Source: Lobosporangium transversale (taxonomy: Eukaryota; Mortierellomycota; Mortierellomycetes; Mortierellales; Mortierellaceae). Taken from it: a stretch of 64,000 nucleotides of DNA. Where the stretch lies: positions 62,001-126,000 of the forward strand of contig NW_019028982.1 of assembly GCF_002105155.1 (NCBI RefSeq). The letters are read 5' to 3'. Below the pieces are notes generated by a model. That model was not told where the DNA came from. It worked only from the letters and a program-made list of their open reading frames with translations, and searched no databases. Below, one piece after another: positions 11,122 through 24,745 of this stretch. Each line of letters opens with the position of its first letter. The stretch's first letter is position 1. The position numbers and the translations under genes are program-made.

Positions 11122-14100
11122 GCGTGGATCTAATAGAGGTGCGCGTTAAACCGCAATGTGCGGATGGATGTGAATGTCTAAATGAGATCAAAGAGCTAAG
11201 TAGAGGGCAAATTCTAGTTAGCATCAAGATCATGGTTGGGAGAAAGAGTATCTGATTGATGTATTTAATATGCAAAAACTGTTTGGTTGGAATTGCATCA
11301 GATAATTATAATAATATAATAAAACCGCGCCTTTTACACAGCAAGGAGACCATCGTCATTGTCATACAATTAATTAGGGGGCGAAGGAAGGAATGGAAAG
11401 AAGCGAAGAGATGACTGTCCCATGTGGCATGTAGGGATAGTGCAATACCAACGACAAAAGCGTGACAATAAAAAAAAGAAAGAAAGAAACTCGCAACTAA
11501 CGGTTATGCCGCAATTTGTTTTTCTTTTTGGTGAAAGGAAGGGGGAACAGGAGGCTTGAGCACCTCGTACATGTTACTTTGGTTCAATCATGTAGGAAGC
11601 AAAGAGAAGTGCCTCTGCCATGTAAGGTTAGTTGCTGAGAGCCTAAGGCAATAGTGAATAGGTGGTTCAGAAACAGAAGCAAGCGTCAGAAGCAAAGTGT
11701 AAAGTTGAAGAGAGTAACAAAAAGTGATGGCAAAGATTAACACCAAACGAAGAGAGAATAATAAGAGGACAGAGCCTATTGAGCAGACCACTGTTGACTG
11801 AGTCCATTGCGCAGGGGCTGGCGGAGGAGAGAAAGAGAAGAGAGGAAGGGAAGGGATAGCGCCAGTGATATCAGCGTTGCCAGGATGGGTAGACACAGGT
11901 ACCACATCACTAGCAAAAAGGAGGATCCAGTCCATGCTCATGAATATTAAAACGTGAGGGTGCATTTTTCCTACGTTTTTGCCTTTTTTTTTTTTGAAAG
12001 GATGCAACTACAGACAGCAGCAGCCTTCGATTTTTTCCCTGCTTACATGTATAATTCAAGAAACGATAAACCCTGCTGTTTCTTTCAGCTATTTTCAAAA
12101 TTTGCTCTTCTTCAGGTATTGACGTTGGTTGTAATGAGAATGTGTGTGCATTGAATAACAAAGTCAATGCAGAAAGTATGGCTTGAAGTTGATGGTAAAG
12201 AGGATCAGTTGGGGAGGTCAGAAACTCGATAGATTCCCTCCTCAACTTTACTTAATGATGACGATTTATTAGATGGGTTGGATGAGGAGTGAGAGAGCGA
12301 GAGAGTGAGAGAGTGAGGGTGAATGAATGAGACGTTTAGGGTCAGGGACAGCGATGGTGTGCACCATGCAGCAGTGTGTAGGTGAATGAGTGTTAAATAA
12401 AATAGTACCTGTGAAAGAGCGAGAGATTGGCGTGCGGTTTGACAGGGGGATGGTGGTGTAGCAGTCAGTTGTTGAAGGGAGGAAAAAATTGGTAAAAAAG
12501 AAGAGAGAGAAAAAGAGAAAGAGTCAGAGCGAGAATGTGAAGGATAATGGAATGTGGTCCAGGTGCCCCTGTTCGGATGCGGATGCTGATGACGGCGAAG
12601 GGAACCCCGTAAAGATAGAAAGTCGGCCTGGTCTGGTTTGGTAAAAAAAAAAAAAAAAAGTCTTGGCCAGTCAGCTAGTCTTCTAGCCCTTTAGAGTGTC
12701 AAGTTCGACCTAGCCTATCACTGGGTGTACCATCAGGTCATGTCATGTCATGTCATCTTGAGGTTGTCCCCAACCAGTTAAGATCGCCCATCAGACCAGA
12801 TCCGACGAATAATGATGAAGAGGAGCGAACAGTGAACATTGGGACTGACTGAGTGACGGTAGATGTGGGTTTTAGGTGGATCATCCCCGACGGATAGAAC
12901 AGTATCTCAGACAGAACAGGACAGCTGCCCTATTTTTTTCGCTCACGATCGTCAATGATGCCAATCAATGATGTGTGAGCACTTTGTACTCTTACATGCT
13001 CATCAAGACAAAGAGTGATTAATGATATGTTGGACCAAGCTATCTTTCAACAATTCCCTACTAACGAAATCATTATGATAAAGGATGTCCGAACAAAGCT
13101 CCGACAGAGAAATCGCCCCACTGAACTGTTGTTCTCTCACGTTCTCCATGTTTATAACTGTCTGCTCTTTTCTTTCTCTACAAGAGAAGAATCGAACGTT
13201 ACCATCGATGGTTCTGATGGCATCTCAAAAAGTGATGGTGTTGATGTCAAGTCATTCATGATAGCGATACGACGATCAGGATGCTGGATGATCAATGGAT
13301 GATCGCAACCAGCAACTCCCACGGAGCTGTGCATACTTTAGATCGGTAAAGACGCCCATGATGACTGCGCAAAAGATCCACTGCCATCATCCCATCACCT
13401 CATGTCTCATGTAACGAGGTAGTCGGATGGCATCATGGACTATCTAAGGCCCGTCACAGTGGCCCATCCTTCTGGGCTTGGATTGGATCCTGCAGTAGTG
13501 TGTCATTACGTGCGTGTTTTTTTTTTTTTTTTATAAAAAAAAAAAAAAAAAGCTAGAGAGGACGAGCAATAAAAGAGAGAGGGCGTGGACCTGCTAAAGG
13601 CTATTGCTCCTCCTTGTGTTTTTGTACTATTCATGTACATTCTGGTACATGTTGCAAGGCACTGTTCTGCATGAGCCCGGCTCCCCCGAGCCCTGATCAA
13701 TTGGGCAATGGACAAATCAAACGATGCAACAATTGCACCAAACCTCGACTAGCCAATCATGTACTTCCGATGTTAGTCTTGCACAACCGAGAGCACTTGC
13801 GCCATATTCAGTAGACTAAATAGACTTCTATGGGTACTGAACAGCACCAACATAAATATATATATAATGTGTAATGGCTTTCCCCAATTCTTGATTTCTG
13901 TCTCTATTCTATTTCATTTTGGTTTTGTAGTCCTCCTCTGGGTGATCAAATTTCATTGTATGAGAAGAAAGATTCTCATAGTTATTGTGGAAATGCAATA
14001 ATTCTGTTTTAGTGCAACAACTCCATTTACTCTTTTTTTATACGAGCTCATTGCATGAGCATTTTAGTGAACACAGCAAACTGTTTCAAATTGAAGGAAG

Positions 14101-15633
14101 CAATGTTTGTTCAAATGAGAACGACTCTATGACCTTGTTCTGATACGCGTGATGAGAAGCAACAGAGCTGCAATGTCAATAATTCAAATAAAGATATTGC
14201 ATAGTAGTAATACATGTATCCAGAGAAAAAATTGAGGCTTTTTTTTTTTTTTTTTTTTTTTTTTTGCTATTACATTTATACTGTACCAAGAATTATCGAA
14301 ACGGGTCTTACATCTTTACAAGAAAACAGGAAACTCTCCAGCGGTGTTTCAGTCGTCATCCATATGATGCATGTGTACCAGATAGAAGACTATTAGCACC
14401 ACATACTAAATTCCATACGCTTGGAGATAGAGGAAAGATACACAGTTGGGAGAAGATGAACTAATCCCAATATACCAAATTTCAAGGATTGATTGAGTGA
14501 AAAGCTGTGTTAGTGGTAGCAGTGAGATAGTATTATACCAGCCAGTGAGTCCCTAATGGTATAAACCTCGATTTTTCAAGTCAGTTTATGACTATATTGG
14601 CTCAAATAACCATGTGCAGTTCCGTATGTGAATATCGTATTAAGTGCTTAAACAAATTAAGCTATTGTTTTGTCACAAAGCAACAGTTATGAAGATTTAT
14701 AAAACATGCTTAACTCAATGTCACCACTAATTAAAAAGAAAAACTGCAATAAAAGGGTCCAGACGAACATGTGCTGGTTACAAATGAAAAAAAAAAAAAA
14801 AAAAAAAAAAAAAGATTATTGATTGTTTCTACTTGATGCCAAGGATGGCTGACTGCGCTTTATAAAATTTTGTTCTTTGTGTTTACACTTACCGGCCCTT
14901 CAATTTGCCGTCCAAAGGGGGACGCGTAACGTCGATGACAAACGAGTGATCGATCATCCTTAAAAAGGAAAATGTTCCTTTTTGATAACTTCCTCAAAAT
15001 AGCCTACTGGAAATGAATCGTGGAGCAGACAAATATTTCAAAGAGACAGTGATAAATGAAAATATGCAATTGTGAGCCATTTATTTATCCATTTCCTAAT
15101 ACCTCTATTGTGGAGAAGCAACACAGGGGAAGTAGAGGGTTAAAGAGCAGAGAGAGAAAGTCCTTAAGAAAGAAAAATTATATATACAAATACATATGTG
15201 TCTAAGACATTCCTGCACAATGATGAAAGGTGGAGAGATTGTTCCTGGCCAAGAGGAAAAGTAGACAGAAAAAAAGCTGTCACTGCGACTTATTGATGGG
15301 GACTATTCACAATAGACATTCTTTTTTTTTTGCCTTGGTGCCCCAAAAACTTTTATAATTCTCTTATTCTCTCTTTTTTCATTTTTCTTCTTCTTTCATA
15401 TTCAAGCTCGTGTTCAAACTTACATTCATCATCCATTCTCACATCACATTCATTACACTTCACTAAACATTGTGTATTGTATACTACTCTCCTATTTCTA
15501 ATTCATATATTCACTTTCAGTATTAATTCCTTATTAAGAAATCTCCATAACCATACCCTTGCGCCCAAGGCAGGCTGTCCATATCGGTGATTTTACTTCT
15601 AATCAAAACAGTGCACCTTTGATCGTTCTCATA
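11122..15633. other. intergenic, divergent between Myb and bZIP genes
   Basis: About 4.5 kb without a supported gene. It contains (GTCAT)4 at 12737-12756, GA repeats near 12290-12320, a T16-ATA-A17 near-palindrome at 13517-13551, and poly(T) at 14240-14265. The final 300 bases are C/T-rich and probably the bZIP promoter and leader. A minus-strand frame at 11588-11937 with hydrophobic stretches lies upstream of the Myb gene and may be leader sequence; I do not call it. Confidence 0.5.
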
Positions 15634-17883
15634 ATGAGCTCTTCTAGCGACACATCTACCCCCAACGTCGAGAACATGTCCAATGCTGAGCTATTCCAGT
15701 ATCTCTTCAAAGCTGAGCTTGATGCTGGTGATTTGCCTGCTGCCTTAACTGAAGTGCTCTTCGAACAGGACCTCTCGACCGAAACAGTTTTCGACACTTA
15801 TTCTCCATCTTCTTCGGCAGCTTCCACTGTTGCGCATTCACCATACACTTCTGCATCGCCAACCGCTTCCTCACCCCACGGCGGCTCTCCAGTCGCTTCT
15901 ATTCTCTCATACGACTCCCCTTCGCCATATCGCTGTGTCACCTCTTCTCCACAACAGCTTAACTTCGAACAAGAACAGGAGCAACAACCGGCGCAACAGC
16001 CGGAGCAACAACTGGAATATCAAATTCAAATGTTTCAACCTTTACAGCAGTACCCTGAATTATCGATAACATCTACCACATCGTTGACATACCCAACACG
16101 CTTGCCATCCAACATGTTTTCTTACAGGCAGATCTCTCCTGATATGCCTCCTAGCATGCCTTCTCCATCGACACCGGCTGGTTTTGCAGATACATCTGAA
16201 GACCAATTTTATAGCTTGACGCAAGAAGCTACGGCTAGAGCATCCTCCAGTACTATGTCTACAGAGGAAATGACACTTTGGCTGCAGCGCTTTCAGCAGG
16301 TCCAGAGGCTACAACATCCCTCCACCTCTGATACTCAGAATCATTATGGAGACGCTGAGTGCTCTGCTCCGCCGTCTTCTCCGACAATCAAGAACTCATC
16401 CCTTTCCAACTTATTATCTCTCAAGAGGGAAAAACATACTTTCTATCCATCGCCTCCTATGAAAGACGATGTTGACATGGACAGCGATTCGGACCATGGA
16501 TCCAACCAAAATAATGATTCTCAGTCCGATCCTCTCAAGCCTAGTCCAAGCGAGCTCAAAAAAATGACAAGTAAAGAGCGCCGTCAGTTGCGTAACAAAC
16601 TATCTGCTCGCAACTTCAGAGTGCGCAGAAAAGGTAATATAACAATGCCTGAACTATCTTCAGTCTCAAAGTGAATTGTATTAAAAAACCCCCTATGGAC
16701 TGATCATGTTTGATTATATCATTAAATAGAGTATATCAGCAGCCTCGAAGTTCAAGTGAAGGAAGCTCGCAAAGAAGCCGCCGAGTTGCAGAAGAAATTG
16801 ACTCAGTCAGAGTTAAGTTATCAATTCTTGAAACAGGAGTTGGAAACATTGCGGCTTTCGCAGACATTGTTTAATGACGGCCGTATGTCAAAGGAACACG
16901 CTAATTTGCTGGCAAGTTTGCTGAATCCCAACACTGAGTCGTTCCCAACAACGTCGCCTTCCGCTTCACATCTCTTGACAGCCCAACAACAGCAGAAGGA
17001 GCTCATGGATTGTATCAACCATAATAACATGACTATCCTCAACAACTCATTGACAAATCCCCATTCTCAAGCAGCTCCCTCTCCATCATCGAATTTGAGT
17101 GTTTCTCATGGTTCGCTGCAACCGTACGTACCCTTCGATGACAATTGGGATCTTCTTGTTAACCGAGTCGAAATGGAAATCGATCCGGTCCTTGATCCTA
17201 AAGACATTCAGCCTAAAGAGGCTGAATATCATGGCCTTTTGGTTCGGTATGAGGCGGCCAAATATGAAGCCAAGGTGGATGAGCAAATGCGTACAGAACT
17301 GCAAGCTTATCAAGAACAAAGATTGGCACAAACTTATATTGTCATGCCCAAAGACGAGTCAATGCTTTCAGTGTCGAATAAGGCCAATCAAGACACGTTG
17401 CTCCTTCAGACAATGGTTTACATGATGATGATTCACCTGACTCAGTCGATGTTCCAGGCCGCAACGCTTTCTAATACCCAGTTGGTGGACGTCTATCAGA
17501 CCATGGATGAGCCGCTGCGATCTAAGATGGGACAGGAGCAACAGGAGCGACCTCCTTGTAAGTTCGCAGAGTGGCGCGAGGCTTGGATCCGTAAATGCTG
17601 GCCATCTTTTTATAATAACCGTAGACGTGTCTGTGAACTGTTGAAGAATGGCTTGTGTCCTTCTGCTGCCTCAGCTACAGAGGTGGATGTGGATGAAACT
17701 GTGCGCAAGATGGAGGAGGGAGTCAAGGATAAGACTGTTGAGCCTCAAGCAGGGCCATTCTGTCTTTGGTTGCGTAACTGTATTGCTTCATGGCTTCGAT
17801 GCCCCGAACACCTGGCTCGCCAGGAGCAAGAGTGTCAGCGATTACTGCAGAACTCTGAAAAGCCTGCTGAATTGATTGCTTAA
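15634..17883 (+). CDS. bZIP transcription factor, two exons, 716 aa
   Basis: Exons 15634-16633 and 16730-17883, intron 16634-16729 (gtaata...atag, phase 1). The join falls inside the DNA-binding domain. It restores the basic region KERRQLRNKLSARNFRVRR with the N-x2-SA-x2-F-R signature near residues 311-330, followed by EYISSLEVQV and a leucine-zipper coiled coil to about residue 365. The N-terminal 300 residues are Ser/Pro/Gln-rich, as in activation domains. A C-terminal Cys-containing region (W-x8-CWPSFYNNRRRVC) is of unknown role. ATG 15634 was chosen because the longer in-frame start at 15559 is TTG. The protein is a sequence-specific nuclear factor, probably dimeric; no orthologue name is claimed. 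Confidence 0.92.
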
Positions 17884-18501
17884 CATGCAAAAGCATGTCG
17901 ATGACGATCTGACTTTTTTCCTTTTTTTTTTTAAACCTTTGTTTTAAAACTCACGATTTTCACATTACACGGACGGCCCATCCATCTTGTAAATAATTCT
18001 GATCCTCTCTGCCATCGTCCACACTCATATCTAATGTATCCATTATGTTGCTTACTCTTCTTTGTATTAAATAATGAAATAAACCATGACTATCTATAAT
18101 ACATCAACCTTACAGTTTGAAAGAGTACAAGAGCTCGAAAAACCAGCACAATTGCTTTTTGGTGAAAACAGTTTCCATGCATTACCTTTCATTTGAGGGT
18201 CTGTTAAGCACCCCCGGTCCTACCACAATGTTATATTTCTTCCTTTCTGTTCCGCAACAAACGGATTCAATATTTTTCATTTAAATTTAGAAAAGCCTTT
18301 TGGTAGTTATAGGTTGGTCTCTCTTCAATTAATTAGGAGTAATAAGCGTTGTTATTTTCGTCCTTCAATCACTCCTCGTTAATACCCACGGCGATGTTGC
18401 AAAGCCTTTTGTAATCTTTCTTTCACCAATATCTCAAGTCCGATTTTTTATTTTTTCGATACGCCTTGACGCATAAACAGAAAAAAATAAGGAGTAGCAC
18501 A
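17884..18501. other. intergenic region downstream of bZIP gene
   Basis: About 620 bases with the bZIP 3' end (AATAAA-like motifs near 18068-18084) and the upstream region of the 18502 signal-peptide exon. I see nothing else. Confidence 0.5.
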
Positions 18502-19049
18502 ATGAAGGTCTCAATCTTGGCATTGGCTTCTGCTCTGACCCTTGCCCATGCCGAGACACCAAAAGTAAGGACAATATATTGAGCAGCAAAAAGAATGGCA
18601 TTGACAGAGGCGCGCAAAAAAAAAAAAAAAAAAGAAAAGAAAACTGTGCTAAATAAGGAAGCTACTGGGGAGCTCAGCTCATTGTTGTTCCTGGACCTGA
18701 AATTGATGTTCAGCAACAGCAGGTGGACACAAGGCAATGGCGATGTCGAAGACCAGATCTCAGAGGAGGGAAAAGAGGAGAATGACAATAATGGCGACAG
18801 TTATGATGCCGATGAATATGACAATATCTTTGGGGATTACAATGAGGATAGTGTGTTCAATTTGTGGTCAAGGGTGAGGAAACTTTGGAGCTTCTTACCG
18901 AGGAAGAGGCAGATGAGGCATATCGACGACTTGGGCACTAAAAAATGTCGAAGACAAGAATGCTGAGGCTTCTGTCGAGGTGCGACAGCAAAGAAGCAAC
19001 AACAACAACAACAACAACAAGGTCCTCAGATACAGTTTGAATCGTTGAT
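18502..19049 (+). pseudogene. broken small secreted acidic protein gene (candidate)
   Basis: ATG 18502 opens a 21-codon exon, MKVSILALASALTLAHAETP plus K, with a textbook signal peptide and Ala-x-Ala cleavage site, followed by a gtaagg donor. Downstream, coding-like segments appear in changing frames. These are VVPGPEIDVQQQ (about 18684-18720), an Asp/Glu-rich segment (about 18738-18860, EEGKEENDNNGDSYDADEYD), EETLELLTEEEADEAYRRLG (about 18876-18938) and ASVEVRQQRS with seven Asn (about 18968-19020), ending at a TGA near 19049. At least three frame changes are needed, one at an A6 run near 18940. No conventional introns explain them all. It could be a decayed gene, assembly indels, or a gene with unusual introns. 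Confidence 0.4.
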
Positions 19050-19624
19050 CGTAGCTTTTGTCTTCTTTTATATCGTTTTTGTACAGAGATTTTTTTGTCT
19101 GTCTCTAACTGTCTCTAGAAAGACGCGTCGTGTTGCAAAAGGACACCGTGCTCTATTTCTCGTAACAATAGCCCAGCAACGACCACACAACGAACAGCTC
19201 TAAACCCTTAACCATCACCAGGAGAAGGCCACATCAATATGGCAGGAAGTCGCATCAGCATACATGAAAGAGAGCGTAAGATCTATTTACTTTCACTTTT
19301 CATAAAATCCACTATGACTTCTTGTTGTTCATACTTGTTGCACGGGGTGTTTTTTTTTTTATTTTTGCATAAAATTCTTCTCACACCACACTCTGAGTCC
19401 ATCCTTGTGTATAGTACTCTTTTCTTTCTTCCCCCTTCCATTCTCTCTCTCATATCCTTCTTACTTCCCTGTCTTTCTACACTCGCCTTCTTGTCCTTTT
19501 ATTCACGCGTTTGCAACCGGAGGAATAAAAAAGAAAAGAAAAAGAAAATACATTCCTTCTCATAGGTCCCTTATTACCTGTTTACTTGTTGTTTAGTCTT
19601 CATTACTATTGCTTTGTCATCTGC

Positions 19625-20283
19625 ATGTTCTCATTCCGACAAAGCGATCAGCCTTCTTCTGAGGGCGACACCACCAACGCACTTGAGACAATGACACATG
19701 CACCAACCCCGTCAGACACTAACTCTACTCCAGCTTCAACTCTCAGCGCCGACCTGACAGCTCCCAAACCTCTGGTAAGGGACCCACTTCTCAACATAAC
19801 ATAGCACATCCATTCGATCATGATTAGTGCCCTTGAAAATAAAACAAAAAAGGAATCTTCGTGTATGAAAAGGTTTACCTGGGTTCACATCTTTATTTCC
19901 GTCTTTTATCCTCTGGATGTGTGTGATGGATGTGCAACAGTCACTCTGCTTTTCTGGGCAATCACTTCTTCCCACACTTACGGAGACCTACTGCATAGAT
20001 GGATAAATGGGTACATGGATACATGGTGCTATTTGGCAGGATAACACTGTTGGACAATATATATATGGGCAATGATAGGCATGAAGAGTTGCTATCGGTA
20101 CTGTTGCTGCCATGACTAGGGAGCTGACTGTTTCTAATATAGACTTTTTTCCCTCTCTTCACAATGCCAAATCTAGTCCAAGACGCAACATCTCAAGGAT
20201 ATTGAGAGCACAGAGCAGGACATGACCTCGTCACTGCAGAAACAGCTAGAACATGTAAGAAGATTAACCGACAGAGACAATGT

Positions 20284-20318
<35 letters not shown>

Positions 20319-22695
20319 GAGGCAGGGCGCAGCGTAGATTGAAGGGAACGGTTCCCAAAATTTTGGCAAAACTTCGACAAGATTGACTGCTTGCCATCAT
20401 TCTTCTACCTTGCTTTCTACTTTCCTTAATCATGTCCACAGCTTACAGGAGCCGCATATCTCATTATCTCTTCCATTCATCCTCCTTTGGTCCTTTCTTT
20501 TCTATTTTTTTTTTTTTTTTTTTTTTTTTTAAGAAAGATGACCTACTTTGATTGTTTATTTGCTAATCATGTTTTTTTTGCGCTTGAATCTATTATCATG
20601 ATATAGGCGCGTGAAACTACAGCCAGACTGAAGGATAACTCATCTTCATCAATTAAGACCGGATTTCACGATGCCTTGCTTTCAAGCGACCCCGAAACTC
20701 TGAGGCGCGCGCTTACAGAAGCCCTTGAAAAACAAAAAGAACAAGAAGCCATTATTAAAAAGCTGAGACATGAGGTCGATGTTGAACGCGGGCATGCCAC
20801 GATCCTCCGACATGATAACCAAGTCCTGCGGCAGATGAAGGCCAATATGGTTAGTGTTATTCATTAATTAGACCACAGAAAAAAAAGAGGTATTACAATT
20901 TGTATAATTCGATAGCAAGATTGAATGTGATGGTTATTGATAATGGATGATCATTCCTTCATGACATTATTTTTAGCATGCCGTTGCTGAACAAGAGGAA
21001 GAAAATATCTCAAACAGACTCTTGAAGCGTATTTCCGGACTCAAGAAGGAGAAAGGAGAGCTTATGCTGCAGGTAGAGCAGGAAGAGGAGTATCTAACCA
21101 AGACACTACAAAAGAAACTCAACCAGGTGAGTTGTAGTCTTTGCTTTCTAAACTCGGTTCGCATAAAATGTAGATGTCATGGGTGCAATTGAGCAAAAAG
21201 CATGACTGACGGCTGTAAGTCTTTTTTTTTTTTTTTTTTTTTTTTCTCTCTCTCTCTTCTAATATAGCTACAAAAAGAAAAAATCGATATGGAGAATGCG
21301 CTGGAGCAGGAACAAGAGTATATCGTCAATCGACTACAGAAGCAGCTGGATGCATTGCGCATGGAGCAGTCTACTAGTACCTCGGCTGCATCCAGCTGGC
21401 AGGACAAGGACCACAGCATTGGGTCTGCTCTTCCCATTGGTTCGTCGCCTATCAACATCGCTGGAGGCGGAAGGTCATCCAGGATCAATCCAAATCCATC
21501 GCCTACACCATCTCCTACGCACAAGAAGTGGATACCGTCACATTCCCCCTCATCATCGGACCACGGGGCTTCTCATCCTATTGTGGATATGCTCAAGGCG
21601 GAACTTACAGCAGCGAAAGCGACGCTAAATGAACTTGAGCGCGAATGTAAGCATCTGTTCCAAAATATGTAAGGGAATATCAGCCGTCTTTATTAGCTGA
21701 TGTTGCTAACCATATACTATTGCCTTTTTTTCCTCTTGTCTGCCATGATACCTCTTGTTGATTTCGAAAAAACGACAAGACCTTATCAAATTTAAGCAAT
21801 GTAACAGATACCGGTCGGAAGTCCGTACGCTGCGTCAGGAGTATGGCTTACCTGTCGCTTCAGATTTGCTTGTTGAAGATACTCTTCCTACAGTGCTTTC
21901 ATCAACCCATCGTTCTGGAGGGACCCCATCAAGGAGGGTAGGAATTTTATAATTGCTTATATAGATTGTTGGCAAACCAAAGAAGCTTGACATAGAAAGC
22001 TCATTTTTTCCCTCTTTTAATACGAATCATTATAGAATTCAAGCACCAGCACCTCGGGATCGAACAGAATCTATGGAGTTCCAGCCACACCGACAAATAC
22101 ACCTGCTAATCCTGCGCCCATCAGCAACCACAGTTTTTCAAGCCAGCGAGCTACACTCTCGCCCCACAATCCATTGATGAGCCCTTTCTCCGGCAACAGT
22201 ACAGGCTCAGGAGTCTTTAGTCAATACTCAACCTCTCCGACGATAGCAACTTTCCCCGGAAATGTGCTTAATGTGAGCAGTAACAATAGCAGTGGTAATA
22301 ATCTAGGATTTTCATCTTCCGGAACTGGGGTAGCGACAGCAACAAGTAATAGCAGCAGCAGTGGCAGTGCTCACTCGCATCACATTTACCCCCATCATCA
22401 ACCGTATTCTTCAGGAAATTCTGGCACAGCCTCATTCTCATCATCTGTAGGGTCGTTGGGATCGACCTCCCCCATGATGTCCATGTCATCATCCTTATCT
22501 TCATCATCGGGATTGCCCGCCATTGTTCCTGAGCGTCAGTCATTGTACCGTTCCAAGAGCAGCGGTCGACAGCATGCACAATATATGCTTCCTCAACAAA
22601 CGTACCAAACACATCATCAAGTGTCTTCCAGTGCTGCACTCCAGCAACATTTGCAACAGCAACAGCAAATACAGCAGCAGCAGCAACAACAACAA

Positions 22696-22728
<33 letters not shown>

Positions 22729-22833
22729 CAGCAACAACAGGCACAGACGCAAGCTCAGGCTTCTGCACCAACATCAGCGCCGACCACACCACCTCAACTG
22801 CCTGTAGAAACAGGCTCCGGTACATCTCAATGA
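19625..22833 (+). CDS. CCDC6-like coiled-coil protein, seven exons, about 651 aa
   Basis: Exons 19625-19774, 20177-20254, 20607-20849, 20977-21126, 21268-21646, 21780-21937 and 22036-22833; total length is divisible by three. The core repeats the family pattern of human CCDC6 (PF09755): AEQEEENISNRLLKRI, then LQVEQEEEYLTKTLQKKL, then LEQEQEYIVNRLQKQL. In other words, an acidic EQE-E-x2 block followed by a basic helix, three times. The N-terminus and C-terminus are Ser/Thr-rich; the last exon has a Gln run with one Ile (22654-22740). The start is uncertain. A possible upstream exon, ATG 19239 to 19275 (donor gtaaga) joined to 19566, also keeps frame, but it adds a hydrophobic stretch. It is probably a cytoplasmic or cytoskeletal scaffold; function in fungi is unknown to me. 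Confidence 0.8.
22654..22740 (+). repeat. CAA/CAG polyglutamine tract
   Basis: Five Gln codons, one Ile codon, then 23 uninterrupted Gln codons of mixed CAA and CAG, inside the last exon of the CCDC6-like gene. The mixed codons suggest selection on the protein tract as much as plain slippage. Confidence 0.95.
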
Positions 22834-23158
22834 TAGATGAAGATATTAAATGGGTTTGAGTAGCTTTCCGTCCGAATATCAGGGATTAAAAATTTTTCTA
22901 CTGCAGTAAAAAAACCTTGCATTTTGTCAGACTGGATATCCATGCTATTAAGAGCTACTTTACAGTAGCAAAAGTTACCAATCTACTACTACTACTATTA
23001 TTATTATTATCACTATTTCCTTAATTTTCGTGCTTGCTCCGCAAGAGTTCATCTAAACTGTTATTTCTTTTTGATCAATGCTTTTACTGCGTTTTTGTAT
23101 TTTATACAGAGGTTATTGAGACGATTCGTGAAGCAAAAGGATTTTAAAAAAAATCGAC
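22834..23158. terminator. shared 3' intergenic region of convergent genes
   Basis: About 325 bases separating the stop codons of the CCDC6-like gene (+) and the PCI-domain gene (-). It is AT-rich with an ATT/ACT microsatellite near 22985-23010. It must hold the polyadenylation signals of both genes; I cannot place the sites. Confidence 0.4.
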
Positions 23159-23335
23159 TTATGAAGCAACTTCTTGAATGACTCCAACAGAGTAAACTAT
23201 AGGGAATGGATTGGTCTTGCCAAGAACGAGGATTTTCTTTCGTGAATGAATATAGCCTTTAATATATCCCTGTAAAAAAAAAAAAAAAAAAAAAGTGAAT
23301 AAAGGTTTTGAAATTGAGCAGAGTAAACGCATTCG

Positions 23336-23374
<39 letters not shown>

Positions 23375-24460
23375 AAATTACTTGATCCAGTAAAGAGGCC
23401 GTGATGCACTCGACATCGTAAATATCATACGAGTCATCCTGAGTCAACGCACGAACAATAGTCAACAATGCATACAATTGAACTCGCATCTGTGGAGGGT
23501 CTGTCGGCTTTCGTGATACTAGGCATGTCTTGCGAATCAGGGATCGCCAGCAAAGGACCTGAAGTTTCTCCTTCAATAAGAAAAACAATTCCTTTTCCAC
23601 AAACCAGCTCATCAGTTCCGGCGACATGAGCTTCTGATCCAAAAGGCTCAAATCTCCTAATTTGATAGCCTTCTTTAAGGGCTCGAAATAAGTATCGAGA
23701 CCATATTCCTGCAGGAGTTGTACTGAAGGCATGCGACCCAAACAAAGTCGACAGGCTGTCAAGTAGATCAGGATCAGTCGGCCGTTCTTGAATGCTATCA
23801 TATTGCCATCATTGTTGTCCTCATCATCATGACTCAGATCTGGACAATTTCTAAATGCAAACGCTAGATCCGACTCTGCACGCCTCAGATCCAATTGGTA
23901 TAGATGATAGCGTCCCACATAATAACGATAAGTTACTTGTTCACTCATCGGGTATTCTGAGAGCGCTGCGCCAGCATTGGATATATTGGCCATCACAGTA
24001 GGAATGAGGCGGGTTGACCGCAGCTATACAGAGCATAAATTGGGCATTGAAAGATAACATGTGGAAATGTATTTTTTAGCATGGTAGTCTACTCATTATT
24101 CCCAATTGGCATTTTTTTATAATTTACCTTGAAATATGCCCGGAACGTGAGATTAGCCAAATAATAAAGAGCGCGTCTCTTTGAATTTTCTATTTGATTG
24201 GTTGATCTATTCAACGTGCATACAATACGTGAAGCTAGGAATTAGCCAATGCTAATGTACCAAATAAAAAAAATAAAAAAATAAAAAAAGAAAAGCATGA
24301 CACTTGAAACCAATAAACATACTTATCACCGATGACGATGTGTAATGCCTTGGAGAGATGACTTGAAGATGCAGCATCACTAATTTTAAGCTCTTTAGCA
24401 TTTGGCTGTTCTTCATCTGCCTGATATATTTTTTTATAGACATAAGCTCCAAATTAGCCA

Positions 24461-24491
<31 letters not shown>

Positions 24492-24696
24492 TGTTCAAAG
24501 ATCCCTTAACTTGCGGATCAAATTGCTATAGCCTGCAAATCAACTAATATCAAATGATTTGAAGGTTCATTCATAAGTTTAGAAAGTCTTACAAAATTGG
24601 CCCATCTGATTAATGAGTATGAAAGATTCATAAGTAATGGTGTTAACCATTGTGCATCTGCAGCCGAATATAATGACAGAAATGACCTATATCATC

Positions 24697-24745
<49 letters not shown>

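Noticed and set aside
11588-12245. Minus-strand frames with hydrophobic runs upstream of the Myb gene
   Set aside because: No family resemblance; C/T-rich leader sequence readily gives Leu/Phe/Ser-rich frames.
13015-13334. Overlapping 60-95 codon frames on both strands
   Set aside because: No domain, no neighbouring exons; lengths are within chance expectation.
15559-15633. 25-codon N-terminal extension of the bZIP protein
   Set aside because: The upstream start codon is TTG; the first ATG in frame is 15634.
22268-22825. Minus-strand frame rich in Ala/Val and a parallel poly-Leu frame
   Set aside because: Antisense shadow of the CAA/CAG glutamine tract of the CCDC6-like gene.
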